From contig PWZG01000109.1 in NCBI GenBank assembly GCA_003567575.1, positions 1 to 11,010 on the forward strand: a stretch of 11,010 nucleotides of DNA. The letters run 5' to 3'. Under the pieces are notes generated by a model. The model was given only the letters and a program-made list of their open reading frames with translations, had not been told where the DNA came from and made no database searches. The stretch comes from PVC group bacterium. GTDB lineage: Bacteria; Verrucomicrobiota; Kiritimatiellia; CAIKKV01; PXCX01. Shown here piece by piece: positions 7,069 to 11,010 of the stretch. Position 1 is the stretch's first letter. Each line of letters starts with the position of its first letter. The position numbers were made by a program, and so were the translations under genes.

Positions 7069-7148
7069 GACCTTACCCCAACATGTTGAGTGCCACCCTT
7101 TCTTCCCGTACATTCAAAATGTTTACAGGCATAGCTCTTCAGGTATCG

Positions 7149-7178
7149 ATTATACGCCCATGGCTCGATTTAATGCAA
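7149..7178 (-). promoter_or_regulatory. Promoter for the secreted protein-DUF2851 pair
   Basis: On the minus strand TTGCAT (7173-7178) and a perfect TATAAT (7149-7154) are 18 bp apart. Transcription would start around 7142 and give a leader of about 75 nt before the ATG at 7068. It faces away from the tRNA promoter 43 bp to the right. Confidence 0.65.
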
Positions 7179-7220
7179 GGTTAAAACAGGAACCCCAGAA
7201 TTGCGGCTAACATTCTGGAA

Positions 7221-7249
7221 TTGACAATTGCCATCCGTTAACATACACT
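7221..7249 (+). promoter_or_regulatory. tRNA-Met promoter
   Basis: Consensus TTGACA (7221-7226) and TACACT (7244-7249) are separated by an optimal 17 bp, ending 19 bases before the mature tRNA 5' end. It is the strongest -35 box and spacing in the window, as expected for a stable RNA gene. Confidence 0.75.
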
Positions 7250-7268
7250 TTTATGCGGTTTAGTTCAT

Positions 7269-7345
7269 GGCGGCGTAGCTCAGTTGGTTAGAGCAGTGGA
7301 ATCATAATCCACGTGTCCGGGGTTCGAATCCCTGCGCCGCTACCA
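7269..7345 (+). tRNA. tRNA-Met (anticodon CAT), elongator type
   Basis: The 77-nt sequence folds into a complete cloverleaf with encoded CCA: 7-bp acceptor stem, GCTC/GAGC D stem, GTGGA/TCCAC anticodon stem around ATCATAA with anticodon CAT, a 5-nt variable region and a T arm with TTCGAAT. It lacks the run of three G-C pairs in the anticodon stem typical of the initiator, so it is elongator Met or, less likely, the tRNA-Ile2 whose C34 becomes lysidine. The G4-C69 and G5-C68 pairs differ from the C4/C5 of E. coli tRNA-Ile2, favouring Met. The first acceptor pair is G1-U72, a wobble; the discriminator is A73. Confidence 0.95.
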
Positions 7346-7354
7346 ATCTTTCAC

Positions 7355-7374
7355 GCCGTCATCGCCGTGACGGT
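7355..7374 (+). terminator. Weak hairpin after the tRNA
   Basis: CCGTCA (7356-7361) and TGACGG (7368-7373) form a 6-bp stem with a 6-nt loop, extendable by one G-T pair, nine bases after the tRNA CCA end. The following TCGTATT is only modestly T-rich. It may partly terminate the tRNA transcript or simply act in processing; readthrough into the DUF362 gene is possible since no separate promoter for that gene is evident. Confidence 0.3.
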
Positions 7375-7387
7375 CGTATTAAGCAAC

Positions 7388-7448
7388 TGCAAAACCGCGA
7401 CGGACGACACGGCGATTGTCCCGTTATTAAGGAAACAGCGGTTTTGCA
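7388..7448 (+). promoter_or_regulatory. 11-bp inverted repeat covering the DUF362 start region
   Basis: TGCAAAACCGC (7388-7398) is perfectly complementary to GCGGTTTTGCA (7438-7448), 39 nt apart. The right arm contains the candidate TTG start codon (7444-7446), and the AAGGA ribosome binding site (7429-7433) lies in the loop. In RNA this stem could hide the start codon. The pairing is certain; the regulatory role is only a suggestion. Confidence 0.45.
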
Positions 7449-8595
7449 AACGACTCGTATGCACCCCTCCGTGGCCATTGTTCGCTGTGCCGATTACTCG
7501 CCGCGGCGGATAACGGCAGCGATTGACGAGCTTATGGATGCCCTTGGCGGCATTCAATCCCTGGTTGTATCCGGCGCTTCGGCATTGATCAAACCGAATT
7601 TATTGACCGATGCCCTGCCGGACCAGGCGAAGACCACGCATCCGGAAGTGGTTCGCGCCGTGATTCGCGCCCTGCAAAAAGGCGGGGTAAAGGTTTCGGT
7701 TGGCGACAGTCCCGCGAGCGCCGCCAAACTGGATCGGGTGTGGGAGCGCAGTGGATATCAAGCCATGTGCGTCGCCGAAGATGTTGCGATGTGTCGTTTT
7801 GAACAACACGCGACGCTGCCGCTGCCATGCGGCAAGAGCGTGTTGCAGGTTGCCGAACCGGTTTTGACCGCCGATTTTGTGGTGAATATACCCAAGGTCA
7901 AGACCCATATTTTGACCACATTTACCGGTGCCGTAAAGAATCTTTACGGTGTTCTTCCCGGCTATCAGAAAACCTTGTTGCATCGCGCTTACCCGACCCC
8001 GTCGGAATTCGGGCGTTTACCGGCAGCGCTTTATGAGCGTATCCGGCCGGGTTTGAACATTGCGGATGCCATTGTTGCCATGCAGGGTGCCGGACCGTCC
8101 GGCGGCGATCCGATTCAACTCGGGTTTCTGGCTGCGTCAACCGATGCCGTCGCGCTCGATACGGCCCTCTGTACGGTGTTGAAGATTGATGTTCGCAGGT
8201 TGCCCTGGTGTCGTTATCTTCCAGAGCAATGCGCCGATGCGTTGAATCCCGCCGCGATTAACTATCCGTTGTTGAAGCCGCGCGATGTACAGCCGGCGCG
8301 ATTTAGTGTTCCCGCCCCGCTCTGGCCGCGATTGATTCCGGGTCCGTTGGTTCGTCGCCTGGGCCGTTTGGCATGGATTCGGCCGCACTTCGATTCGTCC
8401 TGTATCCGGTGTGGCCGTTGTGTCAAAGCCTGTTGCAACGATGCATTGCGTTTAACGGCGGACGATCCACGCCCGGTTCTGATTGCCGGCCGTTGTGTAG
8501 CCTGTTGTTGTTGTCATGAAGTTTGTCCGGCACGCGCCGTGACGATGCGGCAAAGTCCGCTGTTGCACTGGGCGCGACGCGGGAGGTTGCCATGA
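7444..8595 (+). CDS. DUF362 protein with C-terminal two-[4Fe-4S] ferredoxin domain
   Basis: The first about 290 residues match the DUF362 family: ALIKPNLL (47-54), PKVKTHILTTFTGAVKNLYG near the middle, then NIADAIVAMQGAGPSGGDP. The end is a ferredoxin module with Cys320, 323, 326, 330 and Cys351, 354, 357, 361 in two C-x2-C-x2-C-x3-C sets, enough to ligate two [4Fe-4S] clusters. Additional Cys331, 355 and 356 make it very cysteine-rich, and the first set lacks the usual Pro after the fourth Cys. DUF362 proteins are presumed iron-sulfur redox or cluster-handling proteins, but no reaction is established. Start choice is between TTG at 7444, which has AAGGA ten bases upstream, and ATG at 7459 without a close site; both give the same domains. 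The TGA stop overlaps the ATG of the acyltransferase gene (ATGA), indicating translational coupling. No signal peptide is seen. Confidence 0.9.
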   Translation: MQTTRMHPSVAIVRCADYSPRRITAAIDELMDALGGIQSLVVSGASALIKPNLLTDALPDQAKTTHPEVVRAVIRALQKGGVKVSVGDSPASAAKLDRVWERSGYQAMCVAEDVAMCRFEQHATLPLPCGKSVLQVAEPVLTADFVVNIPKVKTHILTTFTGAVKNLYGVLPGYQKTLLHRAYPTPSEFGRLPAALYERIRPGLNIADAIVAMQGAGPSGGDPIQLGFLAASTDAVALDTALCTVLKIDVRRLPWCRYLPEQCADALNPAAINYPLLKPRDVQPARFSVPAPLWPRLIPGPLVRRLGRLAWIRPHFDSSCIRCGRCVKACCNDALRLTADDPRPVLIAGRCVACCCCHEVCPARAVTMRQSPLLHWARRGRLP

Positions 8596-9515
8596 TAGGC
8601 GCGCGGGAACTGCGTTACCGTATGGAGCATGCCCTGTTGTCCGCTTTCGATCGCCTGGTCAACGTCTTGCCGCTCCGGTTAAGCCGGGGATTGGGTTGTT
8701 TAGTTGCTGCCGTCAGCCACAGTGCATGTCGTCGTCGCATTCGTGAAGGGCGGCGGCGGGTACGCGAGGTTTTCGGCGACCGCTATGCGCGGCATGACGA
8801 AGCGCGGATAATCCGTCATGCCTGGCGCAATCTGGCGCTATCCGGTATTGATACGCTGCGGGCCTCTCGGTTCAGTGACCGTTGGCTTGCGGAGCATACC
8901 AATATCGACGAGATTCGCCGGCGCCTGGCGCCGATGACGGCTCATGGTCGCGGCGCGGTTATTGCCTGTGCGCATATGGGTTCATGGGAGATGGCGGCGG
9001 TTGCCGGCCGCCGGTTCGGGTTGCCTGTGTTCGCCATAGCGGCGCCGCAGAAGAACCCGTATTTCAATCGATGGATGATCGCTTTGCGTGAACGTTCAGA
9101 AGTCGATACCCTGTTGCGCGGGGATTCGAACCTGATCCGCAAGGTGGTACGACGGCTCAAGGCCGGCCAATTCCTGGCTATCCTGCCTGATATCAGGGTT
9201 CCCGGCGCCGGCGTAACGATCCCGTTTCTCGGTCGATCCGCCAATATAGGGTCGGGCATGGCGTTATTTGCGCGCATGGCCGGCGTCCCGATCATTCCCT
9301 GCCTGACTTATCGGCTCGACAACGGCGACCACCGGTTTGACGTCGAGCCGGCGATCGAACCGGATCTTGCATGTGAGCGTGACGCCGATATCGAGCGTAT
9401 GACGCTGGCGGTCATGCAACGTATCGAATGCGCTATCCGGGAACGACCCGATCAATGGTTCTGGTTCAATAAACGGTGGATACTCGATCCGGTCGTAACG
9501 GAATCGAAGGCTTGA
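8592..9515 (+). CDS. LpxL/HtrB-like lysophospholipid/lipid A acyltransferase
   Basis: The 307-residue product belongs to the LpxL/LpxM (LABLAT) branch of acyltransferases, which add secondary acyl chains to lipid A on the inner face of the cytoplasmic membrane. The catalytic H-x4-E motif is His128-Glu133 in AHMGSWE. Further family segments are NPYFNRW (155-161), LPDIRVPGAGVTIPFLG (198-214), the following GMALFARMAGVPIIP and the C-terminal DQWFWFNKRW (287-296). The usual Asp-Gln in the third block is Asp200-Ile. Only a weakly hydrophobic helix (about 22-42) stands at the N-terminus. The ATG at 8592 has GGGAGG five bases upstream and overlaps the DUF362 stop by four bases. The acyl donor and acceptor cannot be read from sequence; another envelope lipid is possible. 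It converges on murJ. Confidence 0.88.
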   Translation: MIGARELRYRMEHALLSAFDRLVNVLPLRLSRGLGCLVAAVSHSACRRRIREGRRRVREVFGDRYARHDEARIIRHAWRNLALSGIDTLRASRFSDRWLAEHTNIDEIRRRLAPMTAHGRGAVIACAHMGSWEMAAVAGRRFGLPVFAIAAPQKNPYFNRWMIALRERSEVDTLLRGDSNLIRKVVRRLKAGQFLAILPDIRVPGAGVTIPFLGRSANIGSGMALFARMAGVPIIPCLTYRLDNGDHRFDVEPAIEPDLACERDADIERMTLAVMQRIECAIRERPDQWFWFNKRWILDPVVTESKA

Positions 9516-9597
9516 CGTATGGTCGGTCAGGGCTGACCAGCGGCGGTAAAAGGTAAGTTCGTATTGGCATCAATCAGCGCGAAGAAATCGCGATTCG

Positions 9598-11010
9598 TCA
9601 GCCCTGGCCGCGTCCGCGTTGGAGGATTGCGTTGACGACGGCACGCCATTCCGACGGCATCGCCAGACGGATCGGAATCGCATACCCGACCAGACCGGCC
9701 ACGAGTCCGGCAAGCAACCCGGCGATCGCCTGGCCTGGCGGTCCGAATCCCCATTCCGTCGCCAGGTAACCCGCGCCCCGAGTCGCCGACCACACGACCG
9801 CGCCCATAACGGACGCGCAAAGGAGGATGCGACTGCAAGCATGGCGTACGACGCCGTCCCGGAAACACCCCAATCGCCGCCGCAATAAAACGGCCAGCGC
9901 CATCCCGTTACAGGCCGCTGCCAATACCGATGCCAGCGCCAGACCGCCGTGCCGATAGTATACCGGCCAGGTGAAGACGAAAAGCAGATTCAACACGAGG
10001 TTAATGCCGACGGCCATCAATCCGGTTTTAACCGGAGTCCGCGTATCCTTGAGCGCATAGAATGCCGGCACAAAAACCTTGTACAGGCTGAAGGTAACCA
10101 GGCCCGGCGCATAAAACCGCAGCGCACGCGCGGTCAGCATGGTGGAATGCGCGTCGAAACGGCCCCGTTGATAGGCCAGGGTAACCAAGGGATCGGCCAG
10201 CAAAAACAATCCAAAGGCAGCCGGCGCCATGACCATCATGAGATGGACCAGCGATGTTTCCACGGTTTTTGCCATTACCGCGTTTTCACGGCGGGCCGCC
10301 GACCGCGACAGTGTTGGCAGCAATACGGTCCCCATGGCGGTGGCGAACAAGCCGAGCGGCAGATACACGAGTCGTTCGGCGAAACTCAAAGCCGCCGGCG
10401 CCCATTCGCCGGCGAAAAACGCCAGCATCCGATCGATCCCGATATTGACTTGGCTGACTCCCATGCCCAGGGCGGCGGGTCCCATCAGAATTAGTACCCG
10501 GCGAATCCGTGGATCGTCGAGGCCCAACGAATTGGCGCCGCGGAATCCCTGCCGCCAGAGTACGGGGAACTGGAAGGCGGCCTGCAGGAAGCCGGCGCCG
10601 AGAACGGCGCCGGCAATCACGCGGATACGCCAGCCGGGATCGGGGTGTCCCCAGAAGATGACCGCCAGCATGGCCAGTATCCAGACAACGTTCAGCAGGG
10701 GCGCTGCCAGGGCCGGCAACAGGAACCGGCGTTGTGAATTCAGCATCGCCATGCACAACGCCGCTACGCAGATAAAAAACAGGTACGGGAACATGATTCG
10801 CAGCAGCGACCAGACCGTGTGAGCCTGCGATCCGGGCACGGTCCAGCTTTCTCCGACACGGATGACGGCCAGGCCCACGGCGACGACCACGGCCAAGGTC
10901 AGCATCAGCAGGTTCAGTGTTTTTCCCGCCAGCGACCAGGCCGCCGTTTTCCCTTCGCGTTCCATGGTTTCGGTAAATACCGGGACAAACGCCGAGGCCA
11001 GGGCGCCTTC
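9598..11010 (-). CDS. murJ: Lipid II flippase MurJ (MviN), 5' end outside window
   Basis: MurJ moves the peptidoglycan precursor lipid II across the cytoplasmic membrane. 470 residues are visible, beginning EGALASAFVPVF at the right edge, which corresponds to the end of the first helices in MurJ; about 50 N-terminal residues and the start are missing. The apparent ATG at 10965 is internal Met16 of the visible part and not the start. Repeated hydrophobic helices continue to the end, in keeping with the 14-helix MOP-superfamily fold. Strong family matches include SFAERLVYLPLG near 10360-10390, where the Arg (codon 10374-10372) aligns with the essential Arg270 of the E. coli protein, followed by GTVLLPTLS, and the FYALKDTRTPVKTG segment further on. 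The gene ends RGRGQG and stops 82 bp from the convergent acyltransferase gene; no clear terminator is seen between them. Confidence 0.96.
   Translation of the reverse strand, partial: EGALASAFVPVFTETMEREGKTAAWSLAGKTLNLLMLTLAVVVAVGLAVIRVGESWTVPGSQAHTVWSLLRIMFPYLFFICVAALCMAMLNSQRRFLLPALAAPLLNVVWILAMLAVIFWGHPDPGWRIRVIAGAVLGAGFLQAAFQFPVLWRQGFRGANSLGLDDPRIRRVLILMGPAALGMGVSQVNIGIDRMLAFFAGEWAPAALSFAERLVYLPLGLFATAMGTVLLPTLSRSAARRENAVMAKTVETSLVHLMMVMAPAAFGLFLLADPLVTLAYQRGRFDAHSTMLTARALRFYAPGLVTFSLYKVFVPAFYALKDTRTPVKTGLMAVGINLVLNLLFVFTWPVYYRHGGLALASVLAAACNGMALAVLLRRRLGCFRDGVVRHACSRILLCASVMGAVVWSATRGAGYLATEWGFGPPGQAIAGLLAGLVAGLVGYAIPIRLAMPSEWRAVVNAILQRGRGQG

Noticed and set aside
9516..9597. Hairpin GGTCA/TGACC (9525-9538) and a CGCG stem near 9577-9595 as a bidirectional terminator between the acyltransferase gene and murJ
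   Set aside because: Stems are only 4-5 bp and neither is followed by a T-tract on either strand; not supported as intrinsic terminators.
9949..10822. Long plus-strand open frames opposite murJ (181 and 197 codons)
   Set aside because: They are antisense to a convincing MurJ frame, have Arg/Gln/Pro-rich shadow composition and show no known motif.

Overview
The window is ordinary chromosomal DNA of a Gram-negative, diderm bacterium. It holds eight protein genes, two of them cut by the window edges plus six complete, and one tRNA gene; frr is the ninth locus, with only ten codons visible. The best lineage hint is the secreted 484-residue protein at 5614-7068. Its N-terminal charged coiled-coil repeat (units ending in patterns such as EALERLEAVFRDRGELHGLL and DNLKRDLTRQDRIEDALTV) is a style common in Planctomycetes-Verrucomicrobia-Lentisphaerae-Kiritimatiellae genomes. 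A PVC bacterium is therefore my inference; no rRNA is present to confirm it. An LpxL-like acyltransferase and several exported proteins fit a diderm envelope.

Left part, minus strand (1-2428): the first ten codons of frr (ribosome recycling factor), then pyrH (UMP kinase) 22 bp upstream of it, with a plausible sigma-70 promoter and a leader of about 90 nt. Upstream of that lies a polyprenyl-phosphate sugar-1-phosphate transferase, the enzyme that starts an exopolysaccharide or O-antigen repeat unit. tsf, often found next to pyrH-frr, is not here.

Divergent intergenic region (2428-2729): about 300 bases with no gene. It carries a 75-nt near-perfect hairpin built from 13-nt repeat units, a C-rich heptad repeat and candidate promoters facing outward. 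This hairpin is the least explained piece of the window.

Middle part: an exported nucleotide pyrophosphatase/phosphodiesterase-type enzyme on the plus strand (2730-4049) converges, with an 18-bp gap, on a minus-strand pair: a DUF2851 protein and, overlapping it upstream, the PVC-type secreted protein with STN-like and OB-fold-like regions. That pair has a promoter with a perfect TATAAT at 7149-7178.

Right part, plus strand: tRNA-Met(CAT) with its own strong promoter (7221-7345), then a DUF362/2x[4Fe-4S] protein translationally coupled by an ATGA overlap to an LpxL/HtrB-like acyltransferase. These converge on murJ (lipid II flippase), which runs off the right edge. Sugar transferase, acyltransferase and MurJ are all envelope-building functions, but they lie in separate transcription units. 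I see no defence system, prophage, IS or CRISPR array.
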